From the NCBI RefSeq assembly GCF_004348445.1, contig NZ_SMKV01000007.1, positions 143,087-207,086 of the forward strand: 64,000 nt of DNA, given 5' to 3'. Within the stretch, counting starts at the first letter, position 1; every line of letters begins with the position of its first letter. This DNA is from Saccharopolyspora aridisoli (GTDB taxonomy: Bacteria > Actinomycetota > Actinomycetes > Mycobacteriales > Pseudonocardiaceae). The notes beneath the pieces were generated by a model. That model was not told the DNA's origin. It did no database searches and saw only the letters and a program-made list of their open reading frames with translations. The translations under genes and the position numbers were made by a program. Below are positions 53,788 to 62,197 of this stretch, in pieces.

Positions 53788-54372
53788 GTGCGTCCTTGGC
53801 TGAAATGGGGGATTCCGCTCGCCGTCGTCGTGCTGCTCGCGGCGGGCGGCGGTGGGGTCCTGATGGCCCAACACGTCTACTACGGCGAGGGCGAGTCGCG
53901 TTCTCCGGGCATCGAGTCCGCACCGGGCGTCGTCGGTGCCGCGCAGCGGACGGTGTCGCGCTCCGGCGTCGAGTACTCGCCTGACGCCGCCGCCTACCCG
54001 GACCAGCGGATCATCGAAGGACTGCTGGACAACTACTTCGACGGCATCAACCGCAAGAACTACGAGCTGTGGAAGTCGACGGTCCCGCCCAGCAAGTGGC
54101 GGGAGCTGCCCCTGGACAAGTGGAATGACGACTACGGCAGCACCACGGACTTCGACATGAAGGTGCACCGCATCGATCCCGGCCAGGACCGCTCCGCGCT
54201 GGTCATGCTCAGCTTCAAGAGCGAGCAGGACATCGCTGACGCGCCGCCGCAGGCCAAGGCCCGCTGCGTGCAGTGGGACGTCGTCTACCCGGTGGTCGTC
54301 GACGAGGACGGCAACGCGGTCCTCGACATCAGCAGGCTGCCCAACAGCGCCACCGCCGTGCCCTGCGCGTGA
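53788..54372 (+). CDS. Membrane-anchored protein with external NTF2-like domain
   Basis: A 194-residue protein with one N-terminal helix (WGIPLAVVVLLAAGGGGVL) and an exported domain. YPDQRIIEGLLDNYFDGINR and YELWKSTVPPSKW resemble the helical start of NTF2-like folds, followed by strands. Two cysteines in the mature part may form a disulfide. Start GTG 53788. Function is unknown. Confidence 0.75.
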   Translation: MRPWLKWGIPLAVVVLLAAGGGGVLMAQHVYYGEGESRSPGIESAPGVVGAAQRTVSRSGVEYSPDAAAYPDQRIIEGLLDNYFDGINRKNYELWKSTVPPSKWRELPLDKWNDDYGSTTDFDMKVHRIDPGQDRSALVMLSFKSEQDIADAPPQAKARCVQWDVVYPVVVDEDGNAVLDISRLPNSATAVPCA

Positions 54373-54609
54373 CGCAGGCGCAGGACGGCGCCCGGTCTTT
54401 GCTCGAGCCGCACGTCCGGGTCGCGGTGGTCGCGCCGCGCCTGCTCGGTCTCCTGCGGTGTGCCGACGGGATCCCTCAGGAGGGGAAGCCCTCCGGGATG
54501 TCGGGAGTTCGCAGGCGTCCGAATCGCGACGCCGTGCACGCGGGAACTCGCGGTGCGCCCGAGCTCCGGGCGGTCTTCACCGGATCGCGGGGGAGGGAGG
54601 CGGGCCGTG
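54373..54609. other. Gap before the fatty-acid cluster
   Basis: About 240 bp at the convergent end; no gene. GGATCCCTC and GGGGAAGCC-type short arms pair weakly. The strong terminator lies at its right end. Confidence 0.3.
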
Positions 54610-54638
54610 GCGGGGACGGGATTGACACCCGTCCCCGC
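54610..54638 (-). terminator. Terminator of the fab operon
   Basis: GCGGGGACGGG pairs perfectly with CCCGTCCCCGC across a 7-base loop, 9 bases after the fabF stop. Confidence 0.85.
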
Positions 54639-54647
54639 GGACCGCGA

Positions 54648-55892
54648 TCACGCCGTGGCGAAGGCGAGCGCGACGTTGTGCCCGCCGAAGCCGAAGGCGT
54701 TGTTGATGGCGGCGGTCTGCTCGACGTGGCGCGGCTTGTCGGCCACCACGTCCAGCTCCACCTTGGGGTCGAGGTTGTCGAGGTTCTGCGTGGCCGGGAT
54801 GACGCCGTGGTGCAGCGAGAGGATCGTGACGATGCTCTCCACCGCACCGGCCCCGCCGACCAGGTGCCCGAGCGAACCCTTCGGAGCGGTCACCACCGCA
54901 CCGTCCCCGATGGCCTTGCGCACCGAGTTGGCCTCGCCCACGTCACCGACCACAGTGGAGGTGGCGTGCGCGTTGACGTGCCCGATGTCGGAGGGCTGCA
55001 GATCGGCGGCGGCCAGCGCCTTGCGCATCGCCGCGACCTGGCCGAGACCGTCCGGGTGGCTTCCGGTGATGTGGTACGCGTCGGAGGTGATGCCGGATCC
55101 GGCCAGCCGGCCGTAGATCCGGGCACCGCGCGCCTTGGCGTGCTCGGCGCTCTCCAGGATCACCACACCGGCACCCTCGCCCATGACGAACCCGTCGCGG
55201 TCCACGTCGAACGGGCGGGAGGCGCGCTCCGGCTCGTCGTTGCGGGTGCTCAGGGTCCGGGCCTGGGCGAAACCGGCGATCGTGACCGGGTGGATGCAGG
55301 ACTCCGCACCACCGGCCACCACCACATCGGCGTGCCCGTACTGGATCATCTCGGCGGCCTTGGCCAGGCCCTCGGCGCCGGACGCGCACGCCGAAGCAGG
55401 CGAGTGCACACCGGCGCGGGCGCGCACCTCCAGGCTGACCATGGCGGCCGGGCCGTTGGGCATCAGCATCGGGACCGTCAGCGGCGAAACCTTGCGCAGG
55501 CCACCCGCTTCCAGCTGATCGTCCTGCTGGAGCAGGGTCAGCGGGCCGCCGATGCCGGTGCCCAGCGACACGCCGAGCCGATCCGGGTCGACCGGTTCGG
55601 ACTCGTCCGTGGGCATGTCGAAGCCGGCATCCGCCCACGCCTCGCGGGCTGCGATGACCGCGATGGCCTCGCACCGGTCCATCCGGCGCAGCTGCACGCG
55701 CGGCAGCACCTCGCTCGGATCGACCGCCAGCGGTGCGCCGATCTTGGCGGGCAGCTCGTAGGTGTCGAGCCATTCGGCCTCCAGGCGGCGGATGCCGCTG
55801 GCGCCGTTGAGCAACCCGTCCCAAGTGGACGCGACGTCACCGCCCAGCGGTGTCGTCGCGCCCAGCCCGGTGATGACGACTTCGGTGGTCAT
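54648..55892 (-). CDS. fabF: 3-Oxoacyl-ACP synthase II (KasA/FabF type)
   Basis: A 414-residue condensing enzyme that elongates acyl-ACP with malonyl-ACP. The catalytic triad is C in SPASACASGAEGLAKA, H in VNAHATSTVVGD and H in KGSLGHLVGGAGAVE. It ends NNAFGFGGHNVALAF. ATG 55890-55892 overlaps the acpP stop. Only one copy is here, where mycobacteria have kasA and kasB. Confidence 0.96.
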   Translation of the reverse strand: MTTEVVITGLGATTPLGGDVASTWDGLLNGASGIRRLEAEWLDTYELPAKIGAPLAVDPSEVLPRVQLRRMDRCEAIAVIAAREAWADAGFDMPTDESEPVDPDRLGVSLGTGIGGPLTLLQQDDQLEAGGLRKVSPLTVPMLMPNGPAAMVSLEVRARAGVHSPASACASGAEGLAKAAEMIQYGHADVVVAGGAESCIHPVTIAGFAQARTLSTRNDEPERASRPFDVDRDGFVMGEGAGVVILESAEHAKARGARIYGRLAGSGITSDAYHITGSHPDGLGQVAAMRKALAAADLQPSDIGHVNAHATSTVVGDVGEANSVRKAIGDGAVVTAPKGSLGHLVGGAGAVESIVTILSLHHGVIPATQNLDNLDPKVELDVVADKPRHVEQTAAINNAFGFGGHNVALAFATA

Positions 55893-56128
55893 GCGTTCTT
55901 GGTGATGTAGTCCACCGCATCACCGACGGTCTTGAGGTTGGCCAGCTCGTCGTCCGGGATCTTGACGCCGAACTTGTCCTCGGCCTGCACGGCGATCTCC
56001 ACCATGGACAGCGAGTCGATGTCCAGGTCGTCGACGAAGGACTTGTCGATGGTCACGTCGGCCGCGTCGACACCCGCGACCTCCTCGACGATGGCGGCGA
56101 GACCCTTGGTGATTTCTTCGTTCGACAC
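55889..56128 (-). CDS. acpP: Acyl carrier protein
   Basis: A 79-residue acidic helical protein. The phosphopantetheine site is the Ser in LDIDSLSMVEI. It lies between fabH and fabF, as in Streptomyces. AGGAAGGAAG lies about 6 bases before ATG 56126-56128. Overlap with fabF is four bases. Confidence 0.96.
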   Translation of the reverse strand: MSNEEITKGLAAIVEEVAGVDAADVTIDKSFVDDLDIDSLSMVEIAVQAEDKFGVKIPDDELANLKTVGDAVDYITKNA

Positions 56129-56207
56129 TGGTTTCTTCCTTCCTGGTTCTTACGTCCCTACCACTGGGTGCGTCACCCGCGGTGGCTTTTCCGGTTGTGG
56201 CGCGACA

Positions 56208-57188
56208 TCAGGGGCAGATGGCGACCTGGGCGGCGTAGGACAGCCCGGCTCCGAAGCCCACCAGAAGCATCACGGCGCCGCTGGGGATCTCCCCGGCCGC
56301 CCGCATGTGGTCGATGGCCAGCGGGATCGACGCCGATGACGTGTTGCCGGAGTAGACGATGTCACGTGCGACGACGAGGTCATCGCGGGCACCCTTGCTC
56401 TGCAACTTCTTCCCGATGGCCTCGATGATGCGAAGGTTCGCCTGGTGCGGAACCAGCACGTCGATGTCGGAGAGCTGCAACCCGGCGGCCTCGACGGCCT
56501 CGATGGCCACCGGCGCGATCTGCGTGGTCGCCCACCGGAAGACCGACTGGCCCTCCTGGTGGATGTACTTGCCCTCGCGCAGGTAGATGGTGTCCACCAG
56601 GTCGCCGGCGCTGCCGAGCACACCCGGTCCGAGCTGCGGCTCGTCGGACGCGCCGACCACGGTCGCACCGGCGCCGTCGGCGAAGATGATGAGGTTCGAG
56701 CGGTCTTCCCAGTCCATCCACTCCTGGAAGCGCTCGGAACCGATCACCAGCACGTTGCGGGCGGAACCGGCGCGCACCGCGTCGGAGGCGGTGTTGAGGG
56801 CGTAGACGAAGCCGGCGCAAGCGGCGTTGAGGTCGTAAGCGCTCTTGGCCTTGATGCCGATCTGGTCGGCGACCTGGGCCGCGGCGTTGGGGATCCCGCC
56901 CGGCATCGTGCAGGTGGCCACGATGACCTGGTCCACATCGGACGGCGTCAGGCCCGCGTCGGCGATCGCCTTGGCGCCGGACTCGACGGCCATGTTGACC
57001 ACCGTCTGGTGCTCGTCACCCATGCGGCGGTGGATGATGCCCACCCGCTGGCGGACCCACTCGTCGTTGGTGTCCACCAGCTTGGCCAAGTCGTCGTTGG
57101 TGACGATCCGGTTGCCCTGGGTGCTGCCGAAGCCCAGCAGCTTGGTGCCCGCGACGGCGGGGTTCGATGCGATGCGGGGCAGGCTCAC
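56208..57188 (-). CDS. fabH: 3-Oxoacyl-ACP synthase III
   Basis: A 326-residue initiating condensing enzyme. It has C in NAACAGFVYALN, H in VPHQANLRIIEA and N in YSGNTSSASIPLA, all present. It fixes the starter unit and thus straight versus branched chains. GTG 57186-57188 overlaps the fabD stop (GTGA). ACP follows after 79 bp. Confidence 0.95.
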   Translation of the reverse strand: MSLPRIASNPAVAGTKLLGFGSTQGNRIVTNDDLAKLVDTNDEWVRQRVGIIHRRMGDEHQTVVNMAVESGAKAIADAGLTPSDVDQVIVATCTMPGGIPNAAAQVADQIGIKAKSAYDLNAACAGFVYALNTASDAVRAGSARNVLVIGSERFQEWMDWEDRSNLIIFADGAGATVVGASDEPQLGPGVLGSAGDLVDTIYLREGKYIHQEGQSVFRWATTQIAPVAIEAVEAAGLQLSDIDVLVPHQANLRIIEAIGKKLQSKGARDDLVVARDIVYSGNTSSASIPLAIDHMRAAGEIPSGAVMLLVGFGAGLSYAAQVAICP

Positions 57189-58105
57189 GCGGCGCTCCCG
57201 AGCTGGTCGGCGACCTTGTCGAGGTCGGCAGGGGTCTTGAGGGCGATGGTCTGGACGTCCTTGAGCGCGCGGCGCACCATGCCGGTCAGCGCACCGGCCG
57301 GGGGGAGCTCCACGACGGCGTCCACACCGCGCTCGCCCAGGGCGGTCATGCAGCTGTCCCAGCGCACCGGGTTGGTCACCTGGTTGACCAGGCGGCTCAG
57401 GATGTCGTCGGCGGAGGAGACCTCCGAGCCGTCCGCGTTGGACAGCAGCGGCAGCAGCGCGTCGTTGGCTTCGACGTTCTCGGCGTGCTTGGCCAACGTT
57501 TCGCGCGCGGACTCCATGAAGCGGGTGTGGAACGCGCCGGCGACCGGGAGCGGGCGGACCCGAGCACCTTCAGGCGGCTCGGCGGCCAGCTGCTCCAGCG
57601 CGCCGGTCTTGCCCGCGGCGACGATCTGGCCTCCGCCGTTGCGGTTGGCCGGGTCCAGGCCGAGGCGTTCCAGCACCTCCAGCACGGTCTGCTCATCACC
57701 GCCGAGCACCGCGGCCATGCCGGTCGGCTCCAGCGCGCAGGCTGCGGCCATCTCGCGGCCGCGCACCGCTGCCAGCGCTACGGCGTCGTCCGCGCTGAGC
57801 GCTCCCGCGACGGCCGCTGCGGCGAGCTCGCCGACGGAGTGGCCGGCGACCGGCGTGTCGGCGGGCACCTCGAAGCGGCGGCGCAGTTCTTCGGCGGCGA
57901 TCAGGGACAACGCCACGACCAGCGGCTGGGTGACCGAGGTGTCCTTGATCTCATCGGCCTCCGCGGTGGTGCCGAGCCTGATCAGGTCCAGGCCGGTGAG
58001 CTCCGACCAGCGTCCGAGGCGGTCCTCGACGCCGTCGAGCTCCAACCACGGGTTGAACATCCCTGGGGCCTGAGACCCCTGTCCGGGGGCGAGAAGCGCG
58101 ATCAC
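57185..58105 (-). CDS. fabD: Malonyl-CoA:ACP transacylase
   Basis: A 306-residue acyltransferase that loads malonyl groups on ACP. LLAPGQGSQAPGMF is the N-terminal motif, GHSVGELAAAA holds the catalytic Ser, and VAGAFHTRFM the His. The start is GTG 58103-58105; only a weak AGCAAGA precedes it. It is the first gene of the fab operon, 203 bp from the divergent-side regulator that reads towards it on the same strand. Confidence 0.94.
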   Translation of the reverse strand: MIALLAPGQGSQAPGMFNPWLELDGVEDRLGRWSELTGLDLIRLGTTAEADEIKDTSVTQPLVVALSLIAAEELRRRFEVPADTPVAGHSVGELAAAAVAGALSADDAVALAAVRGREMAAACALEPTGMAAVLGGDEQTVLEVLERLGLDPANRNGGGQIVAAGKTGALEQLAAEPPEGARVRPLPVAGAFHTRFMESARETLAKHAENVEANDALLPLLSNADGSEVSSADDILSRLVNQVTNPVRWDSCMTALGERGVDAVVELPPAGALTGMVRRALKDVQTIALKTPADLDKVADQLGSAA

Positions 58106-58173
58106 TCTTGCTACTGAACACCCGGTGGCGGGATCGGGGTGATGCCGACGAGGACTAAGTCCGGAGCGCAATG

Positions 58174-58190
58174 TTGTGGAGTGTCTACAA
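58174..58190. promoter_or_regulatory. 17-bp near-perfect palindrome upstream of fabD
   Basis: TTGTGGA-GTG-TCTACAA (one mismatch between arms) lies about 70 bases before the fabD start. CCGGTGGCG and CGCCACCGG flank it at about 58122 and 58191. The size and position suit an operator for the PucR-type regulator next door. Confidence 0.55.
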
Positions 58191-58308
58191 GCGCCACCGG
58201 GGGCGGTCGGTTCTATCTGGGGAATCGTTGTTGGCTGTGTCCGGTCGGTGACAGCCTGGTGAACCCCGTGCCACCGAACTCCTCCCTGTTCGCGGTCTCG
58301 TCGCGGGC

Positions 58309-59523
58309 TCACCACAACCCTCGGGCCTTGGCGAGCCGGCCGACCGCGAGCCCGACCCGCAGCACGTGGGCGTCGCGGGCGTTGGACGGCGTGCGCCCAG
58401 TCAGCTCGGCGACGCGGCGGAGTCGGTACCGGACGGTGTTGGGGTGGACGTAGAGCTGGCGGGCGCAGTTCTCCAGCACGCCGCCGACCTCCAGGTAGGT
58501 GTCGACCGTCTCCATCAGCGCACCGCCCGCGTCGACCAGCGGCAGCACGATGCGCTCGACCAGCTGCCGCTCGGCTTCGGGGTCACCGGCCAGCGCGCGC
58601 TCGGGCAGCAGGTCGCCGGAGGGGACCGGGCGCGGCGCGGTCGGCCAGGCCACCACCGATCGCAGGGCCGACATCGCGTCGGCCGCGGAGCGGTGCGCGT
58701 CGGCCAGGCTCGGCATGCTCGGTCCCGCCACCACCGGGCCCTCGCCGAACGCCTCGGTCAGCCCGGTGGCGATCTGCTCGTTGTCGCGACCGTCGCCGGT
58801 GCCGCCGAAGACCACCACGAGCCGCGTCCCCTGCACGCCGAGCAGCACCGGGCAGCCGACCCGGGCGGCGCGACTGCGCACCTGGTAGACGACGGTCGGC
58901 GGGTCGTCGGAGGGGGCGTTGCCGACCAGCACGGTGGCCTCGGAGGCGGGGTCCCAGCCCAGCGCGGCGGCCCGCGACAGCAGTGACTCCTCGGCGTCGC
59001 CACGCACGATGCCGTCGACGACCAGTGCTTCGAGCCGGGCGTCCCACGCGCCGCGCGACTCGGCCGCGGCGGCGTAGGAGGTGGCGGCGGCGAAGGCTAT
59101 CTCGCGGGTGTAGCGCAGGATCGACTCCAGCAGCACGAACCGCTCGTGCTCCTTCTCGGCGAGCTCCGGCAGCTGCTGCTCGAAGACGTCGATGGCGACC
59201 CGGACCAGTTCCAGCGTCTGGCGGAGGCTGACCCAGCGGGAGAGGTCGCGAGGCGCGTTGCGGAACGCCTCGGCGGTCAGCCGGATGGATTGGCTTGGGT
59301 CCTGCATCCAGGAGACGAAGTTGGAGACCCCGGTCTGGGTCACGAGCTGAACGCTCGCCCGCTGGTCGGCCGGAAGCCGTCGGAACCAGGGGAGTCGTTG
59401 CTCCATCGCGGTGATGCTCGCGCCGGCGAGCCCGCCGGAAGCGCGCTCGAGCCGGCGCAGCGTCGCCGCGCACACTTGAACTTGTGTACCGGTGTCCCGC
59501 TCACCAGCGTCTTCGGTACTCAT
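58309..59523 (-). CDS. fasR: PucR-family regulator of fatty-acid synthesis (FasR)
   Basis: A 404-residue regulator. The C-terminal PucR helix-turn-helix is YLEVGGVLENCARQLYVHPN plus TVRYRLRRVAELTGR. The N-terminal part matches the Streptomyces/Mycobacterium FasR located just upstream of fabD, which activates the fab genes and responds to long-chain acyl-CoA. Start ATG 59521-59523. It ends 203 bp before fabD in the same direction. Confidence 0.88.
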   Translation of the reverse strand: MSTEDAGERDTGTQVQVCAATLRRLERASGGLAGASITAMEQRLPWFRRLPADQRASVQLVTQTGVSNFVSWMQDPSQSIRLTAEAFRNAPRDLSRWVSLRQTLELVRVAIDVFEQQLPELAEKEHERFVLLESILRYTREIAFAAATSYAAAAESRGAWDARLEALVVDGIVRGDAEESLLSRAAALGWDPASEATVLVGNAPSDDPPTVVYQVRSRAARVGCPVLLGVQGTRLVVVFGGTGDGRDNEQIATGLTEAFGEGPVVAGPSMPSLADAHRSAADAMSALRSVVAWPTAPRPVPSGDLLPERALAGDPEAERQLVERIVLPLVDAGGALMETVDTYLEVGGVLENCARQLYVHPNTVRYRLRRVAELTGRTPSNARDAHVLRVGLAVGRLAKARGLW

Positions 59524-59767
59524 GCCGACAGAATCGCATGTCCGAGATCAGCGTGTTCGCGGGGAGCGCGGAGAAGCGAGCAGCCTCACCCGGCGAGCAT
59601 TCGTATTCCATCGCGCAATGGGAGCGGTCAAACAATTCAGGCGAAAGAGCGACGAAAGTCGTCCGGACGTGGCGCCTGTCGAAGTTGCTGCGGAGTTGAT
59701 GTTCGAGAACGATCTCCGAGACGCGAATTCGCCATGGGTTTTACGGTTTCACCGAGGAGCAAGGACT

Positions 59768-60526
59768 ATGGGAGCTCTCCAGCATGGATTGTCCGCGGCG
59801 TGGTCCGCGGTCGCCACCTTCGTGCCGAAACTCGTCGTTTTCCTGATCATCCTGCTGGTCGGCTGGCTCATCGCCAAGGCCGTTTCCAAGGCTGTTCAGA
59901 TGGCGTTCAGCAAGCTGGGATTCAACAAGCTCCTGGCGAAGTCCGGCCTGAAGGACATGACGTCGGGGTCGGGAATCGACATCGGCGGAATCCTCGTCAA
60001 GCTGATCTACTACTTCATCCTCCTGATCTTCTTGCAGCTGGCGTTGAGCGCGTTCGGTCCGAACGCGGTGAAGGACCTCATCGACGAGGTCGTGCTGTTC
60101 CTGCCGCGGATCGTCGTCGCCGTCGTCCTGGTCCTGGTGGCCGGTGCGATCGGTCGCGCGGTCGGCGACCTGATCACCAGCTCGCTGGGCAACCGCTCTT
60201 TCGGCCCGATGCTCGGCAAGATCGCCTTCGGCTTCATCCTGGCGCTGGGCGTCATCTCGGCGCTGAACCAGATCGGGATCGCGGTCACCGTGACCACTCC
60301 GGTGCTGGTCGCGGTGCTGGCCGCGGCCGCGGGCGTGGTCATCGTCGGTGTCGGCGGTGGCCTCATCCAGCCGATGCAGCAGCGCTGGAGCCGGTGGCTG
60401 GACAACGCCGAGTCGCAGTTCGGAGGCAAGGGCGTCGACAGGGACCAGCCCACCCAGCAGATGCCCGCTCCGGGGCAGCCCGGCCAGCCCGGACCAGGCC
60501 AACAGGGGCACAGCGGCACCCTCTGA
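59768..60526 (+). CDS. MscS-related membrane protein with TM-helix repeats
   Basis: A 252-residue protein with about five membrane helices. KLVVFLIILLVGWLIAKAVS and RIVVAVVLVLVAGAIGRAVG are the repeated conserved helices (PF05552-like), and GSGIDIGGILVKLIYYFILL the middle one. It lacks the beta domain of true MscS channels and ends with a Pro/Gln/Gly-rich tail. GAGGAGCAAGG precedes ATG 59768; a longer in-frame start at 59492 adds a stretch with no similarity. Confidence 0.82.
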   Translation: MGALQHGLSAAWSAVATFVPKLVVFLIILLVGWLIAKAVSKAVQMAFSKLGFNKLLAKSGLKDMTSGSGIDIGGILVKLIYYFILLIFLQLALSAFGPNAVKDLIDEVVLFLPRIVVAVVLVLVAGAIGRAVGDLITSSLGNRSFGPMLGKIAFGFILALGVISALNQIGIAVTVTTPVLVAVLAAAAGVVIVGVGGGLIQPMQQRWSRWLDNAESQFGGKGVDRDQPTQQMPAPGQPGQPGPGQQGHSGTL

Positions 60527-60649
60527 CGCGAGGCTGGGAGTCGGGGCTCATCCATCGGATGGGCCCCGATTTCACGCTCTTGGCCGTTCCGGGCAGGTGC
60601 GGGGAACCGACACCATGGTTCGCGGGATCTCGTTTGGGGGTGATCACCG

Positions 60650-61513
60650 ATGGCGCTACCTCTCGCGTGGCTCGCCGACGTGCTGCGCGCGGCTGGCCTG
60701 GCCGTCGTGGAGACGTCGGGTTGGGAGGAACGCACGGCCTCGGGCGTGCAGCCCGCCGCCGCGGTCGGCGTTCTCGAACACCACACGGCGACTCCGGCCT
60801 CGTACGAGAACCCGGCTCCGAGCGTGCAGCTGTGCATCGACGGGCGCAGCGATCTCAAGGGGCCGCTGTGCCACGCGGTGATCGGTTTCGACGGCGTGGT
60901 GCACGTGATCGCCGCGGGCCGCGCCAACCACGCGGGCGAAGCCAAGGCCTCAGGGCCGAACCCGGCCGGTGACGGCAACACCCTCTACGTCGGGTTCGAG
61001 TGGGACTACCAGGGCGTCGAGCAGGGGCCGAGCCCCGAGCAGTACGGCGCGGCGATCACCGCCACCGCCGCGGTGCTGCGTCACCTCGGCCGGCCGCTGG
61101 AGGCGGCGCGCGGCCACAAGGAGACCAGCGTCACCGGCAAGATCGACCCGGGCCACGTCGACATGGACCGCTTCCGCGCTGACCTCGTGACCAAGGACCA
61201 GGAGGACGAGATGACCCCGGAACAGGACGCGATGCTGCGGCGCTTGGAGCACGAACTGCTGGGTCCGCGCGGTCCCGAGGGGCAGATCCAGGGGTGGCAG
61301 ACCGCGGTCGGCCCGCGCACCATCGTCGCGATGCTGGTGGACCTGGTCAACAGCATGGCCGCGAGCAACCCGCAGGCCGCGCCGCGGGGAGCCGTCCAGG
61401 GGCCGGATGCGATCAAGGCCGCCTTCGAAGCGATGCCAGCTGATCAAGCCGCGCCGCTGCTCGCCGAACTGGTCCGCATCCAGCAGCAACGCCAATCGGC
61501 GCCGGGCGCGTGA
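60650..61513 (+). CDS. N-acetylmuramoyl-L-alanine amidase-like protein, actinophage endolysin type
   Basis: A 287-residue protein. The amidase_2 domain spans about 35-180, with zinc ligands in VLEHHTATPA, HAVIG/NHAGEA and KIDPGHVDMDRF. The C-terminal part, MLRRLEHELLGPRGPEGQIQ, is common on actinophage lysins and may pack in helices. No signal peptide is visible, so it may be a domesticated phage lysin or need a holin. No other phage gene lies near. Confidence 0.85.
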   Translation: MALPLAWLADVLRAAGLAVVETSGWEERTASGVQPAAAVGVLEHHTATPASYENPAPSVQLCIDGRSDLKGPLCHAVIGFDGVVHVIAAGRANHAGEAKASGPNPAGDGNTLYVGFEWDYQGVEQGPSPEQYGAAITATAAVLRHLGRPLEAARGHKETSVTGKIDPGHVDMDRFRADLVTKDQEDEMTPEQDAMLRRLEHELLGPRGPEGQIQGWQTAVGPRTIVAMLVDLVNSMAASNPQAAPRGAVQGPDAIKAAFEAMPADQAAPLLAELVRIQQQRQSAPGA

Positions 61514-61583
61514 GAACTCGATGCGGGGTGGCCGCTGTTCCAGGTGCGGCTCGCACAGCGAGCAGGTGATTCCGCAGCAGCCC
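61511..61583 (+). repeat. Dispersed intergenic repeat, copy F (short)
   Basis: In the convergent gap between the amidase and DUF3263 genes. GGCCGCTGTTCCAGGTGCGG (block GTTCCAGGTG at 61537-61546) matches the start of copies C and D; CTCGCACAGCGAG next to it can form a hairpin. The rest of the element is absent. Confidence 0.5.
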
Positions 61584-61811
61584 CTAGACCGCTCGGCGCC
61601 GTTGGGCGCGTTGGTCGCGCCGGTTGAGCAGGCGCTTCACCAGCGCGGGCTGCTGGGCTAAGGCTTCGGGCTCGTCCAGCAGGCGGTTGAGGCGCTGGTA
61701 GTAGCGGTTCGGGGAGAACCCGAAGCGCTCCTGGATGACCCGTTCCTTGTTGCCCTGGTACTGCCAGTGCTCCGACTCGAAGGCGAGGATGGCGCGGTCG
61801 GTGTCGTTCAT
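61584..61811 (-). CDS. DUF3263 protein
   Basis: A 75-residue helical basic protein of an actinobacterial family. Typical parts: AILAFESEHWQYQGNKERVI, FGFSPNRYYQRLNRLLDEPE. It may be a DNA-binding helix-turn-helix-like protein (the family occurs beside LytR-type genes), but function is unknown. GAGGGAGGT precedes ATG 61809-61811. Confidence 0.92.
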   Translation of the reverse strand: MNDTDRAILAFESEHWQYQGNKERVIQERFGFSPNRYYQRLNRLLDEPEALAQQPALVKRLLNRRDQRAQRRRAV

Positions 61812-61973
61812 CCGGCGTACCTCCCTCGTTCAGCTTCGGACGATCAAGTCTAGGTGATCGGGGTACGGGTGTTCGATCGGCCATCAGTGGCGTCGGCTCG
61901 TGTGATCCCACCCACGTCTCGATCGCGGAACAGATCCACCGGCGCAGGATGTTGGCCAGTTCAGTACGAACTC
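61812..61973. promoter_or_regulatory. Divergent promoter region of DUF3263 and PnuC-like genes
   Basis: 162 bp between the DUF3263 start and the riboswitch-like leader. TTGGCC at 61952 may belong to the promoter. Nothing else is recognisable. Confidence 0.3.
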
Positions 61974-62096
61974 GTGCGCTCCGGGGTCGGTGGAGGTCCG
62001 AACCGGCGGTGGGAGTCCGCGAACCGGCCCCTCGTGGGTGCCGGCCGACCCGGTGGGGTCCGGGAACCGACGGTCGAAGTCGGGTGAGAGGCGCAC
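61974..62096 (+). promoter_or_regulatory. FMN riboswitch (RFN element), diverged
   Basis: A 123-nt leader. The closing stem GTGCGC (61974-61979) pairs with GCGCAC (62091-62096). Inside are the RFN blocks in order: GGGGTCGGTGGAGGTCCG, AACCGGCGGTGGGAGTCCG, CGAACCGG, then CCGGTGGGGTCCGGG and AACCGACGGTCGAAGTC, with GGTGAGAG closing. The order and spacing fit the FMN aptamer. Several positions that are A in the usual consensus (GGTGAAA, GGTGACAGTCC) are G here. It lies 101 nt upstream of the PnuC-like start, where FMN leaders commonly sit before riboflavin transporters. Confidence 0.85.
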
Positions 62097-62197
62097 CCGG
62101 GCCGCAGCGGCGCGCGAAACCCGGTACGTCACGCCGTGTTTCGCCGGTTCCGCGATCGCCCGCGCACACCCCGGCGCACCCGGCGGGAGGAACGGGC

